Source: CAYVFC01 sp964450715
Lineage (GTDB): Bacteria; Myxococcota_A; Polyangia; Polyangiales; JAFGIB01
Length of the DNA stretch: 64,000 nucleotides
Direction: 5' to 3'
Assembly (NCBI GenBank): GCA_964450715.1
Contig: CAYVFC010000025.1
Coordinates: 5,263 to 69,262, forward strand
Shown here: positions 51,610 through 61,245 of the stretch, piece by piece
Numbering within the stretch: position 1 is the first letter of the stretch
How the letters are laid out: each line of letters starts with the position of its first letter
Position numbers and translations under genes: made by a program
The notes under the pieces: generated by a model
What the model saw: only the letters and a program-made list of their open reading frames with translations
The model's database searches: none
Told to the model about the DNA's origin: nothing

Positions 51610-52842
51610 GTGCGTATTATTCTTACATGCAATTTCTCGCCTTGGTCGAGCTATAGCGGGGGCGGGCAGCGCTCCACTTACGAGCTTGCCACGGCGCTGG
51701 CACAGCGCGGACACGAGGTCGATGCGGTCTTCACCCGCCCTCCGTGGGAGCGGGTGCGCGCGCCCGAGGGTCTGCCCTTCCGGATTCACTGGGCGCAGCT
51801 GTGGGCGCGCAGGAGCGCCTCGGGCGCGATACTGCGGCCGCTGACGACCCTGACGGTGGCACGGACGGTTCAGCGGTTGCTGAACCGGGAGGCGGCGCGT
51901 GTTCGCACCGGTGGCGAGGGGGGCCCTTTCGGTCGCTCCGGCGGCGAGGAGGCTACGGTCGTTCACGCCAATGGCGAGGAAGGGGCGCTGATTCCGCGAT
52001 TGCGCGCTGCATATCGGCCGCATCGATTCGCCTTTGTCGTCACGCCGCGCTATCCCTCCTTTCCCGAGGCCATGCGCGACGGCAGCTGGCGCCAAAGCCC
52101 GAGACGTATGGGACTGCTCATCCGCTCGTCGCGCTACCTAATTCTCTGGTCCGCGCTCCGCAACGCGGACGCGTGGTGCCCGACCAGTCAGGCATCGGCG
52201 AACGCGGTGCAGCGCGCGTATGGGCTCGAGCTCGAGCGTTGCCAGGTGATTCCCAATGGCGTCGCCGGGGAGTTTCTATCCGTACAACGGGATTCGCGGG
52301 CGGTTACCGGTCCTCTTGTGTTCTTCGGCCGGATGGTGAGAGAAAAAGGGTTGCATACGCTGGTCGAGGCGTTGGGTTTGATGGGCGTATCGGCTCCGGA
52401 ATGCTGTTTCGTAGGCAGCGGGCCGCTGAAGGATACCGTCGGTAACCGCCTGCGCCAGCTGGGGCTTGCCGAGCGCGTCCGCTTCGAGCCCTGGCTCGAC
52501 CCGTCGGCGCTCGCCGCCCTGCTGTCGAGGGCCGCGCTGGCCGTGCTGCCTTCCATGGAGGAAAGCTTCGGCAACGCCATGGCCGAGGCGATGGCCGCCG
52601 GGGTGCCGCTGGTCACCACGCGGGTAGGCTCCATTCCCGAGCTGGTCGGCGACGATGGCAATGCTCTGCTGGTGCCGCCCGAGGATCCATCGGCGCTGGC
52701 GGATGCCATCACCGCCTTGATTCGAGATCCCGAAGTGGCCGAACGGATGGCGGCCGCGGGCCGGAAACGGGTACGCGAGACCTTTACCTGGGATCGCGTG
52801 GCGTCGCGGTACGAACAGCTTTACGCTGACCTGAGCAGATGA
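51610..52842 (+). CDS. GT4-family (GT-B fold) glycosyltransferase
   Basis: 410-residue cytosolic glycosyltransferase. The N-terminal domain has SYSGGGQRSTYELATALAQRG. The C-terminal domain has FFGRMVREKGLHTLVEAL and the E-x7-E motif (MEESFGNAMAEAMAAGVPLV) of GT4. The start is GTG at 51610. The stop overlaps the flippase start (ATGA), so translation is coupled. It probably extends a lipid-linked surface polysaccharide; sugar unknown. Confidence 0.88.
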   Translation: MRIILTCNFSPWSSYSGGGQRSTYELATALAQRGHEVDAVFTRPPWERVRAPEGLPFRIHWAQLWARRSASGAILRPLTTLTVARTVQRLLNREAARVRTGGEGGPFGRSGGEEATVVHANGEEGALIPRLRAAYRPHRFAFVVTPRYPSFPEAMRDGSWRQSPRRMGLLIRSSRYLILWSALRNADAWCPTSQASANAVQRAYGLELERCQVIPNGVAGEFLSVQRDSRAVTGPLVFFGRMVREKGLHTLVEALGLMGVSAPECCFVGSGPLKDTVGNRLRQLGLAERVRFEPWLDPSALAALLSRAALAVLPSMEESFGNAMAEAMAAGVPLVTTRVGSIPELVGDDGNALLVPPEDPSALADAITALIRDPEVAERMAAAGRKRVRETFTWDRVASRYEQLYADLSR

Positions 52843-54341
52843 ATCCTACAGGTAATACCGAGGCCGAAATCGAACGCGACGCGCGGGACCTGCATCGTGG
52901 CGTGGCGGTCAACTTTTTGGGTTACCTGATCAAGCTCTCTCATCCCCTGCTGCTGGTACTGGTCGTACGCGCGTACGGCGCCGAGCGGTTCGGGCTTTTC
53001 ACCTTTGCGCAGGCCATCGTGCTGTTCGCCGCTCGCTTGGCCATCCTCGGGCTGGACAAGGGGCTGCTCTGGTGGGTGCCGGGGCGGGCGCGCGAGCAAT
53101 CCGGCCTGCGCGGCGCGCTGCTGCTCGCCAGCGGGCTCGCCGTCACGATCAGCGGCCTGCTGCTCTTGTTAGGCAGCCCCCAGATACTGGAGCTGTTCGG
53201 CGCCGATCCGGCCGTATCGCAGCCGGCGCGCCTGATGGTCCTGGCAATCGTCGTCATCATCTGGAGCGATCTATTCGTGCACGCGGCCATGGGCTTACGC
53301 AGGATGGAGCCGATGGTCTTCATCAAGGAGACGCTGGTCCCGATCAGCTTGGTGGTGCTGGCGCTGGTAGGGTACGCGCTGGACCTGTTGGAGCTGGGGC
53401 TGCCGATCGCCTTCTTGCTCTCGCAGATCATCGGCGCCGTCGCCGCCTACGTGGTGCTGGCACGCTCCTGGGGCGGTTCGCCGCTCAGGGACACGGGCGA
53501 GTTCAGGCCTCCTCGCGAGCTGGTCCGCTACGCCATTCCCATGTGGCTCGCCGAGTTGAGCAACTCCTTTCTGCAGCGCATGGACACCTACGCCGTAACC
53601 CTGATCACCGGAGACTTCGCGCTGGTCGGCATCTACGCGGTGGTGCTGACCTTCGCCAACGCCGTACGGGCCATTCGTCGCTCCTTTGACCCCATCGTGC
53701 TGGCGATCGTGGCCGAGGTCGGGCGCGCACGAGCGCGCGAGCGGCTGAAAGCCGCCTTCTCCTCGTCGACCTTTCTCGTTTCTCTCACTCAGGTGCCCGT
53801 GTTCGTCTTTATGCTGGTCTTCAGTGAGGATCTCATGTGGCTATACGGCGAGGGCTTTACCGCTGGTGCGCGTCCGCTGGTAGTGCTGTGCGGCTTCTGG
53901 CTCATCGTCAGCCCCGCCAATCTGGCCGGCATCGTGGTTTCGGCTTGCGGTTACAGCCGCCTGTCGTTGTATACGGTTCTTCTCGCTATCGCGGTCCAGG
54001 GCGTATTCTTGCTGGTACTGGTCCCTCGCTTCGGGATCACCGGCGCGGCCTTTGCGGTGGGATTCGGTTATCTGGCCCAGGGCGGTTTGGCGATGCTGCA
54101 AATGCGCCGGGTCACAGGCGGCTGGAATTTCGACGGGCGGGTGCTCGCCGCGCTGGTTCTCGGCGTCGTCTCGGTGGGCGGTATGGCGCTGACCGCGGGC
54201 GGTCTCTCCCTTCTGCCCCCGAACGCCTATCCGGCGCTGGTGAACCGCGTCGTGACCTTTGCGGTGTTCTTGGCCATTTACGGTTTGGGGACCCATCGCT
54301 TCTGGAAAGCCGGCATGATGCGAAAGCCAGAGGCGAGATGA
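52839..54341 (+). CDS. Polysaccharide flippase (Wzx / PST, MOP superfamily)
   Basis: 500-residue inner-membrane protein with about 14 hydrophobic segments. It opens with HRGVAVNFLGYLIKLSHPLL, typical of Wzx-like flippases that move undecaprenyl-linked oligosaccharide across the membrane. Conserved signals include FTFAQAIVLFAARLAILGLDKG and MWLAELSNSFLQRMDTYAV. Starts and stops overlap both neighbours in ATGA tetranucleotides, so it is made with the two glycosyltransferases. Confidence 0.88.
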   Translation: MNPTGNTEAEIERDARDLHRGVAVNFLGYLIKLSHPLLLVLVVRAYGAERFGLFTFAQAIVLFAARLAILGLDKGLLWWVPGRAREQSGLRGALLLASGLAVTISGLLLLLGSPQILELFGADPAVSQPARLMVLAIVVIIWSDLFVHAAMGLRRMEPMVFIKETLVPISLVVLALVGYALDLLELGLPIAFLLSQIIGAVAAYVVLARSWGGSPLRDTGEFRPPRELVRYAIPMWLAELSNSFLQRMDTYAVTLITGDFALVGIYAVVLTFANAVRAIRRSFDPIVLAIVAEVGRARARERLKAAFSSSTFLVSLTQVPVFVFMLVFSEDLMWLYGEGFTAGARPLVVLCGFWLIVSPANLAGIVVSACGYSRLSLYTVLLAIAVQGVFLLVLVPRFGITGAAFAVGFGYLAQGGLAMLQMRRVTGGWNFDGRVLAALVLGVVSVGGMALTAGGLSLLPPNAYPALVNRVVTFAVFLAIYGLGTHRFWKAGMMRKPEAR

Positions 54342-55450
54342 GCGAGGCAAAAATGCGCGGAACGGTTTGCATAGTCGGACATCACGAGCTCGACTATCCG
54401 CGCAATCGATCGATCCAGGCGTGGATGCGCGAGGAGGGTTTCGAGCTCGTATTATGTCACCATCGCGCCCCTTTTCCCTGGCGTACGCTCTTGCTGGTGG
54501 CCTCGTATTTGAAGGTGGCGCATCGTATACACGCTGTATTCGTCACCGAGGGCGGACATCCGCACGTGCCCTATCTCAAAGCGGCAACCTGGCTGACACG
54601 GCGTCCGCTCATCTTCGACCCGTTCCTTTCGCGCTATAACACCCGGGTGGAGGATCGCGGGCTGTACGCGCCGAACAGTCCGCAAGCCTACCGGGCGGCG
54701 TGGCAGGATTGGGCCGCCTGCCACGCGGCCGACCTGTTGGTTTTCGATACCGAAGCGCACCGGGACTATTTCTTCAGCCGCTACGGGCTAAAAAAACCGG
54801 CCTGGGTGATCGAGGTCGGCGTAGACGAGGAGATCTTTCGCCCCGCTCCGAACGAGGCGGCGGGCGAGCCGGTTATCGAGGCCGATGCGGACAGAGGCTT
54901 CGATGTGCTCTTTTACGGGACCTTCATACCGCTGCACGGCGCCGAGTACATCGTTCAAGCCGCGGATCGCTTGCGAGACCGGAAGGAGATCCGTTTCACC
55001 ATGATCGGCCATGGGCAGACTTTCTCGGAGGTGCGCGCGCGCGCCGAGCGACTTCGCGTCCCGAATCTCTGCTTTCTGGACCCGATGCCGGAGCCGCAGC
55101 TGGCCGAGCGAATCCAACGCGCCGATCTGTGTCTGGGTATCTTCGGCGAAGGCGAGAAGTCCGAGCGGGTGGTGCCGAACAAGGTCGTACAATGCGCGGC
55201 CGCGGCCAAGGCGATCATCACGCGGAGCTCTCGGGCCGTCGGCCAGTACTTCGTTCACAATCGGAGCGCCTTTTTGGTCGAGGCGGCGGACGGTGCGGCG
55301 ATCGCCGAGGCCGTGGTAACGCTAGGGGCCGACGCCGACCTGAGAGCCCGTCTTGGCCGCGGCGCGCGCGTGGTGTTCGAAAACCATTTTTCCTCTCGAG
55401 CCCAACGGCCCAAAGTACGCGCCATGCTCGAGGCAGCGCTAAGGCGGTGA
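54338..55450 (+). CDS. Glycosyltransferase, GT4-like
   Basis: 370-residue GT-B-type protein. The N-terminal half begins GTVCIVGHHELDYPRNRS. The C-terminal half contains FDVLFYGTFIPLHGAEYIVQ, NLCFLDPMPEPQLAERIQ and ERVVPNKVVQCAAAAKAIIT, where the donor-binding E and the P-N-K loop are seen. The ATG at 54338 overlaps the flippase stop. The 3' end overlaps the convergent minus-strand gene by 12 bp. Donor sugar unknown. Confidence 0.82.
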   Translation: MSEAKMRGTVCIVGHHELDYPRNRSIQAWMREEGFELVLCHHRAPFPWRTLLLVASYLKVAHRIHAVFVTEGGHPHVPYLKAATWLTRRPLIFDPFLSRYNTRVEDRGLYAPNSPQAYRAAWQDWAACHAADLLVFDTEAHRDYFFSRYGLKKPAWVIEVGVDEEIFRPAPNEAAGEPVIEADADRGFDVLFYGTFIPLHGAEYIVQAADRLRDRKEIRFTMIGHGQTFSEVRARAERLRVPNLCFLDPMPEPQLAERIQRADLCLGIFGEGEKSERVVPNKVVQCAAAAKAIITRSSRAVGQYFVHNRSAFLVEAADGAAIAEAVVTLGADADLRARLGRGARVVFENHFSSRAQRPKVRAMLEAALRR

Positions 55451-57154
55451 AAGGCGACTTTCCCGGGCCAAGACCCAGACGCGGGCGCCGGTACTGCCGT
55501 GAATACGGATGGGTCGTGCGCCCAGAAGGCGCGCCCAGGAGGGCAGTAGCGGCTGGGCGGGCAATACCAGGCGGTAACCGGGCAACCGGTCGGCCAGCGC
55601 CGCGCGAAAGAAAGCCACGGCGTCGGAGTCGGCCAGACTGCGCTGGTCCCGGAGCGATGCCGCCTGACCGCTGCTGTGCTCGCGCGGAAGGTAACGCACG
55701 GCATAGCTCTCCGGGATCACAAGAAAGTCCGGGGCCCGTTCCCGGACGCGGCCGTAGGGCGCCCGGAGGTGCTCGACGCCGGGTAGCTTGATATCGCGCT
55801 TGCCCACGTGCCGCACCCGGTAACGGTCGCCCTGAAAACGGGGTTGGTAGACGAGCGGGCCGTAGGTCTCTACACGTGCATCGGGCGGTAGCTCGGCAAG
55901 AAAGGTCTCCACCTGACGCCGCGCATCGCCGAACTGGGTCAATATCAGGGTCAGACAGCGGAATCCCGCGCAGACGAGTAGAGCGATCAAAAGCGCGTAC
56001 GCGACCCGTAAGCCGCGTGCGCCCCCGATCTTTTGCCCGGCCGCGCACAGCTTGTCGCCGGCAACGCCTCCGTACACCGACAGCAAAAAGCCCAGCGGTA
56101 GCAGGAAGCGCTGCCCGGCGCGTCCCACCACCAAGGTAAAGGTCAGCAGGCTGCTCAATGCCGCGACCAGCGGGAGCATGGCGAGCGCTCGGTCGGGCCG
56201 CAACAGGCAGAGAACAACGCCCGTCCAGGCGCCGGCGACCAGCGGCCAGGGCCAGAAGTACTCCGCCTGTAACAGCGCCGCGTCGCCTAGGTTCGCCGCC
56301 AGGCCGACGATTCCGGACTGGTAGGCGCGCCAGCTTTGACTGTTTTCGCCGGTGAGCATGCCGAGGCGGGCGGCAAACCCGGTAGGGTTCAACAGCCCGC
56401 CACCGAGCAGGCCGAGAGCGAGCGCGCCGGTGCCGGCGCCGAGCGCCAGATTGCGAAAGTGGCCCGGGGCTGCCGGCTTGTCTTTACGCAACAGGGGCAG
56501 AACTACCAGGTAGATCGGCGCGGTCAGCGTAAAGGCGGCGTAGGCCTGGTCCTTGGTAGCAACGGCGGCGGCCGCAAATAGTGAGAACAGTAAAAAGTCG
56601 CGCCTCCTGCCCTGCTCGACGATCGCCCAGAGTCGATCGAGCGCCAGCGCGATCCACATCAGCGCCGGCCCGTCGAGATTGCTGGTGCGACCGTAGTAGC
56701 TGAACGAGAGGCAGGTGACGGCGTATAGCGCGCACAGACGCCCGGCGCGGATCGATGCTATCCGACGCGCCATGCGTGCTAGAATCAGCACGGCCAGGCA
56801 AGCAAAGGCGATAGAGATTAACTTCGCGACCGCCGACACGCCGGTCATCACCTCGATCGAGAGGATCTGCCGCTCGATAATCCCGTACTGCCAGGACGAC
56901 GCCCGGAAGACCCCGAGCAATAGAAAAGGCAGGCTGCCAACCGCCACGATAACGTAGTGTAGCAAAGGATAGCGGTGCCCCTGTCCCGGCGTCAGATTGA
57001 ACTTGAGTCCACCGAAGAGATCGCGAGGCGCGATACCGTCGTTTTCCCATCCGAAAGAGCTCGGTAGGTCCCAGGCGGCGGCGAGTAGCTGCGCACAGGC
57101 GAAGATCACCACGATTCGCCCCACAACCCGGTCTTCTCGCAGCAGCTTGAGCAC
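55439..57154 (-). CDS. Polytopic GT39-like membrane glycosyltransferase
   Basis: 571-residue inner-membrane protein with about 11 hydrophobic segments. The first periplasmic loop has WENDGIAPRDLFGGL and PGQGHRYPLLHYVIV. The segment SFSYYGRTSNLDGPALMWIALAL is the PMT_2-like motif with Asp. The soluble C-terminal domain (about 430-571) ends in SRLSPP. The start is GTG at 57154, 16 bp after the stop of the GT4 gene upstream. It probably adds a sugar from a polyprenyl phosphate on the periplasmic side. Confidence 0.78.
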   Translation of the reverse strand: MLKLLREDRVVGRIVVIFACAQLLAAAWDLPSSFGWENDGIAPRDLFGGLKFNLTPGQGHRYPLLHYVIVAVGSLPFLLLGVFRASSWQYGIIERQILSIEVMTGVSAVAKLISIAFACLAVLILARMARRIASIRAGRLCALYAVTCLSFSYYGRTSNLDGPALMWIALALDRLWAIVEQGRRRDFLLFSLFAAAAVATKDQAYAAFTLTAPIYLVVLPLLRKDKPAAPGHFRNLALGAGTGALALGLLGGGLLNPTGFAARLGMLTGENSQSWRAYQSGIVGLAANLGDAALLQAEYFWPWPLVAGAWTGVVLCLLRPDRALAMLPLVAALSSLLTFTLVVGRAGQRFLLPLGFLLSVYGGVAGDKLCAAGQKIGGARGLRVAYALLIALLVCAGFRCLTLILTQFGDARRQVETFLAELPPDARVETYGPLVYQPRFQGDRYRVRHVGKRDIKLPGVEHLRAPYGRVRERAPDFLVIPESYAVRYLPREHSSGQAASLRDQRSLADSDAVAFFRAALADRLPGYRLVLPAQPLLPSWARLLGARPIRIHGSTGARVWVLARESRLSPP

Positions 57155-57170
57155 GGTTCGACCGTTGGGC

Positions 57171-58403
57171 CTAAGCGTCGTCGACCAGCTGTAAAATCGA
57201 CAGCAGTCGGTCGGCCACGGCGCTCCAGGTATGACTCTCGGCGTTCTGACGGGCCCGCCGCCCCATGCGGGCCAGACGTTCCGGATCGAGTAGCAGTTTG
57301 GTTAAAACATCCGCCAGCGCTTCCGGATCGGAAGCCGGGACGATCTCTCCGCTTTCGCCCGGTACTATCGCATCGGGCATACCGCCCGAGCCGGTGGTAA
57401 CGACCGGGGTCGCGCAGGCTTGAGCCTCGAGCAACACCATTCCGAAGCCCTCCACATCGCCCCGTTGGTCATCGATCCGGCTGACCAGTACGAATAGATC
57501 CGCAGCCGAATATAGGCTCGGCAGCTCCTCTTCCGCAACTCGTCCGAGAAAGCGTACGCAGCCCGCCACGCCGAGCCGCCTGGCTTGCGTTTCGAGCCGC
57601 GGGCGGTCGGGCCCTTCACCCGCGACGAGATAGCGTAGATTCGGAAAGCGCGTTCGCAGCCTCGGTAGAGCTTCGATCACGGTATCGATGCCCTTGCGGG
57701 GAACCAGACGGGAAACGGTCAACAGGCAAGGCGACGCGACCTGGTCGCGATAATGCTCCATCTCCCCGGCCGAGCGTCGGGGCCGAAAGCGCGTAACATC
57801 CACACCCGGATGTAGAACCGCAACCCGTTGTGGAAAAGCGCCCGCCCGTACGGCGAGCGTTGAAGTGTGAGCGCTGTTGACGAGCACGCGGGTGGCCGCC
57901 CGTAGCACCCGGGAACGCACCAGCGCATTGAGTCGCCTCGGCAAGACGCTCTTCGCGGCGGGCATTAACTCGTTACCGTGACCCACGATCGCCAGCGGTC
58001 GACCTCCGAGCGCGGCGGGGCGGATGGCGGGGACGATGGCGGAAGTCCACTGCATGCATAAGATCGCACGGACGGTGTCGAGTCGCGGCCATAACGCTTT
58101 GGCCAGCCCGAGCTCGCGTGCCGGCCAGCCCGGATAGCGTACGACCCGGTAGTTGGCCTGGTTGTCGTGAGCGTCGGCACCGGGCAGCGCCGGCGCGAAT
58201 ACGGTAAGCCGTGGCCATCTGGCGCTCAGCGCCCGCGCGAGGTCTTCGCTGAATCGCTCGATCCCGCCCAGAGCCGGTGGGAAGTTTTGTGTCGCGATGA
58301 CTAGATGGTCGTTCGCGCTTCCGGGATATTTATTGTTTCTATTCACCTTACTCGTCGATCCCTTTTTCGGGATCCTGTCTTCCGGTTTGGTTACCTTCTT
58401 CAC
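57171..58403 (-). CDS. GT4-family glycosyltransferase
   Basis: 410-residue GT-B glycosyltransferase. The N-terminal glycine-rich motif PPALGGIERFSEDLARAL is near 42-60, GPDRPRLETQARRL follows in the C-domain, and the E-x7-E motif is EGFGMVLLEAQACATPVV. About 35 extra hydrophilic residues at the N-terminus (MKKVTKPEDRIPKKGSTSK) precede the fold. An internal start is possible. It forms an operon with the GT39-like gene downstream. Confidence 0.88.
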   Translation of the reverse strand: MKKVTKPEDRIPKKGSTSKVNRNNKYPGSANDHLVIATQNFPPALGGIERFSEDLARALSARWPRLTVFAPALPGADAHDNQANYRVVRYPGWPARELGLAKALWPRLDTVRAILCMQWTSAIVPAIRPAALGGRPLAIVGHGNELMPAAKSVLPRRLNALVRSRVLRAATRVLVNSAHTSTLAVRAGAFPQRVAVLHPGVDVTRFRPRRSAGEMEHYRDQVASPCLLTVSRLVPRKGIDTVIEALPRLRTRFPNLRYLVAGEGPDRPRLETQARRLGVAGCVRFLGRVAEEELPSLYSAADLFVLVSRIDDQRGDVEGFGMVLLEAQACATPVVTTGSGGMPDAIVPGESGEIVPASDPEALADVLTKLLLDPERLARMGRRARQNAESHTWSAVADRLLSILQLVDDA

Positions 58404-58483
58404 GGGGAGAGCATAACGCAGTTTACGAACTGGAGAAAAGATGATGCGAACAGAAGACAGAGGGGATCCGATATCGCCCGACG

Positions 58484-59305
58484 CTACCAGGGTCTACAGA
58501 CACGGTTCCGCGCAGGTTTCGGTAGAGTAGTCGCACCAGCGGCTCTCGCATTCATCGAACCGCCGACAGGGCCGAGCTCGCCGCAGGTGGGCGGCATTTC
58601 TTGCGAGCCCGCGTATAGCGAGACCACCGCCTGGCAGAAGGTCATGCTGGCGAAATCCGGCGGGGCGAGCTCGCTGGTGCGGCCGAGCTCGGCCGCGGCC
58701 AAGCGGATGACGTTGCCCAGCGAGCTATCCGCTGCCAGCGTATCGAACTGCCGGACGACCATTCGCGCGCCCGACAGCGCTTCGTTGCGTACCTGGCCGG
58801 CGACGGCCAAACGGAAGGGATCGTTAGCTACCGCGGCCCCCGCCGCCTGGCGCTGGGCCAGGGTATAGGCGATGTCACAACGGGTGAGCTCCAGGGCATC
58901 GAGCGCGCTCTGCACGACGTCCTGCTCGCCCACGTCCAGATCCGGGATGGCCAGACAGAGGCACGCTTCGGGCAAACAGTACGCTTCGCCGATGCCCGTT
59001 ACCAGCGCGCAGCGCTCGCCTCCCGGGCAGGGGTCCTGCGCCGCGGGATCGCAGGATACGCTGCAGAAACCCGGCATGTCATCGGCCGCATCGGTCAGGC
59101 AGACATCGGCTGTGACGTCGCATCCGGTATCTTGTCCTGAAACCGGACAGGGACGCCCTAACACCGTGCCGGGTACCACCAGCCGACCGCAGCTTTCCAC
59201 TCCGCCTAAATCGGGCTCGGCCCGGCCATCGTCCGAACGCCCGAAACAGGCCGACAGGCAGATCAGAGCGAAATAGCCCCTCTTTTCTATGTACCTCAAG
59301 GTCAT
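58484..59305 (-). CDS. Cys-rich lipoprotein, probably frameshifted near its end
   Basis: 273-residue predicted lipoprotein (lipobox LSAC, Cys20). The N-terminal part is Cys-rich (CDVTADVCLTD, FCSVSCDPAAQDPCPGGERC). The middle is helical and contains ALDALELTRCDIAYTLAQRQ. In the annotated frame the last 30 residues (GPVGGSMNARAAGATTLP) lack Cys order. In the next frame the same DNA reads PCRRFDECESRWCDYSTETC, then AEPCL and a TAG at 58494-58496. This is a far better continuation of a Cys-rich protein. A single indel at about 58570-58590 is likely, either real decay or a sequence error. It may be coupled to the short frame upstream (ATGA at 59302-59305). Confidence 0.7.
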   Translation of the reverse strand: MTLRYIEKRGYFALICLSACFGRSDDGRAEPDLGGVESCGRLVVPGTVLGRPCPVSGQDTGCDVTADVCLTDAADDMPGFCSVSCDPAAQDPCPGGERCALVTGIGEAYCLPEACLCLAIPDLDVGEQDVVQSALDALELTRCDIAYTLAQRQAAGAAVANDPFRLAVAGQVRNEALSGARMVVRQFDTLAADSSLGNVIRLAAAELGRTSELAPPDFASMTFCQAVVSLYAGSQEMPPTCGELGPVGGSMNARAAGATTLPKPARNRVCRPW

Positions 59306-59523
59306 CGATCTAGACCGCCCCGCGTTGCCGTATATACTGCCGACCTCCGTAACCTACCTCGAGATCCCCTCCGGCGCAGCCACCCCCGGTCTCTCTCGCC
59401 CCTCTCTTCGAGACCGTGTGCCTCCTTAGCGGGAAGCGACTTGATGACGGTGATCAGGATGTCTTCGTCGCTATGGGCGGCTCCCTGCGAGGTAATGCCC
59501 CGGCCGACCATCCAGACCAACAA
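59302..59523 (-). CDS. Possible small membrane protein (weak)
   Basis: A frame of up to 73 codons whose TGA overlaps the next start in an ATGA, which hints at coupling. It reads a hydrophobic stretch (LLVWMVGRGITSQGAAHS) then a charged part (EERGERDRGWLRRRG). No good ribosome binding site or ATG is in the right place; a TTG at 59523 or an internal ATG would be needed. It may be the tail of a decayed gene. The gap 59306-59577 shows nothing else. Confidence 0.3.
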   Translation of the reverse strand: MLVWMVGRGITSQGAAHSDEDILITVIKSLPAKEAHGLEERGERDRGWLRRRGSRGRLRRSAVYTATRGGLDR

Positions 59524-59577
59524 CGGCAGCCCGAGCCATATGGCATTTTTATGTTCTGCCCTGCCGTACTCACGGGC

Positions 59578-61185
59578 CTAAAACGAAACCGCTAGCTGGG
59601 CTCTGACGCCTCTGATATCCGAACCGGTAATCTTTTTGGCGGTACGGACGTATAGGCCTTCCAACTTGACCGCGAGAAACGGCGAAGGACGAAGATTCAG
59701 TCCGCCTACAAAGATGACGGCCTCGCTGTCCGGAATCGTATCGTTGTAAAGGTAGTACTCGCTCATGAGATATGGCAACACGCTGAGCGGAGCGATCCAT
59801 TCATCCAGTGGAAGCCGGTAGGCGAGAAGCAGGTAGCCGCCGTGATTGATATGGCTGGGCGAATAATACTCATCGGTAAAGGATAAACCTGTCAATATAA
59901 GGGTCTCCATGTCGATGAGCGTGGGATGCGTATAGTCGACATAACGGTAGATGTACTCCGCCTGCAACCGAAAGTCGTATAATTCCAGCAGAAAGTCGTT
60001 CGCGATCGCGTATTCGTGGTACGACTCGGTCTCCTCGACCTCGGCCCAGAACTGTTTTTCGTGCTCCTCGGTACCCGGGGAGATCCCGGCCACGCCGATC
60101 GATTTCTTGATGTCGGCGTACTGGTCGTAGTAGCCGTAGCTACCGAACGCCACGCTGACCTCCGGTCCCTCGTAGGTCAGCTTGAGACGAACCCCGACTC
60201 CCTTGTTCTCGTTGAGGTCCAGGACGCTTTCCGTGGGTCCGCGGCCGTTGGACACGGTGGCGGCATAGTCGAAAAAGACCCGGGTCGAGGGAAAAAAGCG
60301 TCCGTAGACCTGAAGACCGGTTTGCGCCCAGGGAACCAGTTGATCGCGCTGTACATAGGGCAGGTTGATCGGGATCACGACCGGAGAGCCGTGATCGATG
60401 TTCCAGATGCCGTAAGGGGTAAGAAAGCGTCCGGCCAGCAGATTGAAGGAGTCATGGGGTTCGTACTTGAGGTGCGCGCGCTCGATGATCACGCTGCCGT
60501 AGCGAAGCCCCTCTCCCGAAGTCGAGCGACTGGCTGGATCAACCATGGTGGTGTCCACCCGTTCGTACTGGTCGCCGGGCAGCCCCTTGATGCCGTAACT
60601 CGTTTCCTGCCCGAGAGGCAGGAAGCTGAATCGAATCTCAGCCAGCAGCCCCAGGCTGTCGGTCATCTGACTAGCGATATAGAGGTGTAGGTTGGAATAA
60701 AAGGTGCTCTTGTCCGACCGATAGAGCGCCAGCACGGAATCTTCTTTGTAGAAGTTGCGGGCGAAGTTTAGATCAAAGAAGCCGTAGACGCGGAGAAGTT
60801 TGTTGACCTCGGTATCGATCTCCATCATCTCTTCTAACTCGTCGGCCTCGTTTTCTTTCCGCAAAGTCTTTATCTCTTGGCGCAGCTCCTCGACGTTCTG
60901 TTGGGTGGCCCGGTCGCGTTCATCGAGCTCTCGTACCTTCTCTCGGAGCGCCTCCAGCGTCTGGCCCTCTTCCGAGGCGGCGGGCGCTTGCGTTCGGATT
61001 TCCGTCTCCGCATCGGAACCGGGGTCGTCAGGTGACGCCGCGTCCGATTCCGGTGAGGCCGGCGGGACCGGCTGGGCGGCGGTTGCCAGGGGCCAGCAGA
61101 GCGCGGCGAGCGCCCAGACGAAACAGACCGTTTTCGCTACCTCTTTTCGGAACCTATTCGGCTTGTGTTTTATTACGCCGCGCAT
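59578..61185 (-). CDS. Coiled-coil plus beta-barrel outer-membrane porin-like protein
   Basis: 535-residue exported protein. A long signal region ends near ATAAQ (about 38). A Pro/Asp-rich stretch is followed by a coiled coil (about 75-125, LEALREKVRELDERDRATQQ). The rest is a beta-barrel with repeated aromatic strands (YGFFDLNFARNFYKED, GRFLTPYGIWNIDHGSPVVI, VFFDYAATVSNGRG), ending in LAVSF with C-terminal Phe. The coiled coil plus barrel design resembles phosphate- or sugar-porin-like trimeric proteins of deltaproteobacteria. Ligand unknown. The start may be 61185 or a later internal codon. Confidence 0.78.
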   Translation of the reverse strand: MRGVIKHKPNRFRKEVAKTVCFVWALAALCWPLATAAQPVPPASPESDAASPDDPGSDAETEIRTQAPAASEEGQTLEALREKVRELDERDRATQQNVEELRQEIKTLRKENEADELEEMMEIDTEVNKLLRVYGFFDLNFARNFYKEDSVLALYRSDKSTFYSNLHLYIASQMTDSLGLLAEIRFSFLPLGQETSYGIKGLPGDQYERVDTTMVDPASRSTSGEGLRYGSVIIERAHLKYEPHDSFNLLAGRFLTPYGIWNIDHGSPVVIPINLPYVQRDQLVPWAQTGLQVYGRFFPSTRVFFDYAATVSNGRGPTESVLDLNENKGVGVRLKLTYEGPEVSVAFGSYGYYDQYADIKKSIGVAGISPGTEEHEKQFWAEVEETESYHEYAIANDFLLELYDFRLQAEYIYRYVDYTHPTLIDMETLILTGLSFTDEYYSPSHINHGGYLLLAYRLPLDEWIAPLSVLPYLMSEYYLYNDTIPDSEAVIFVGGLNLRPSPFLAVKLEGLYVRTAKKITGSDIRGVRAQLAVSF

Positions 61186-61245
61186 GGGATCTCTTTTCCG
61201 AGCGGAATCGGTCCGCCGCCATGGGCTTGTTCGATAAGGGCCAAG

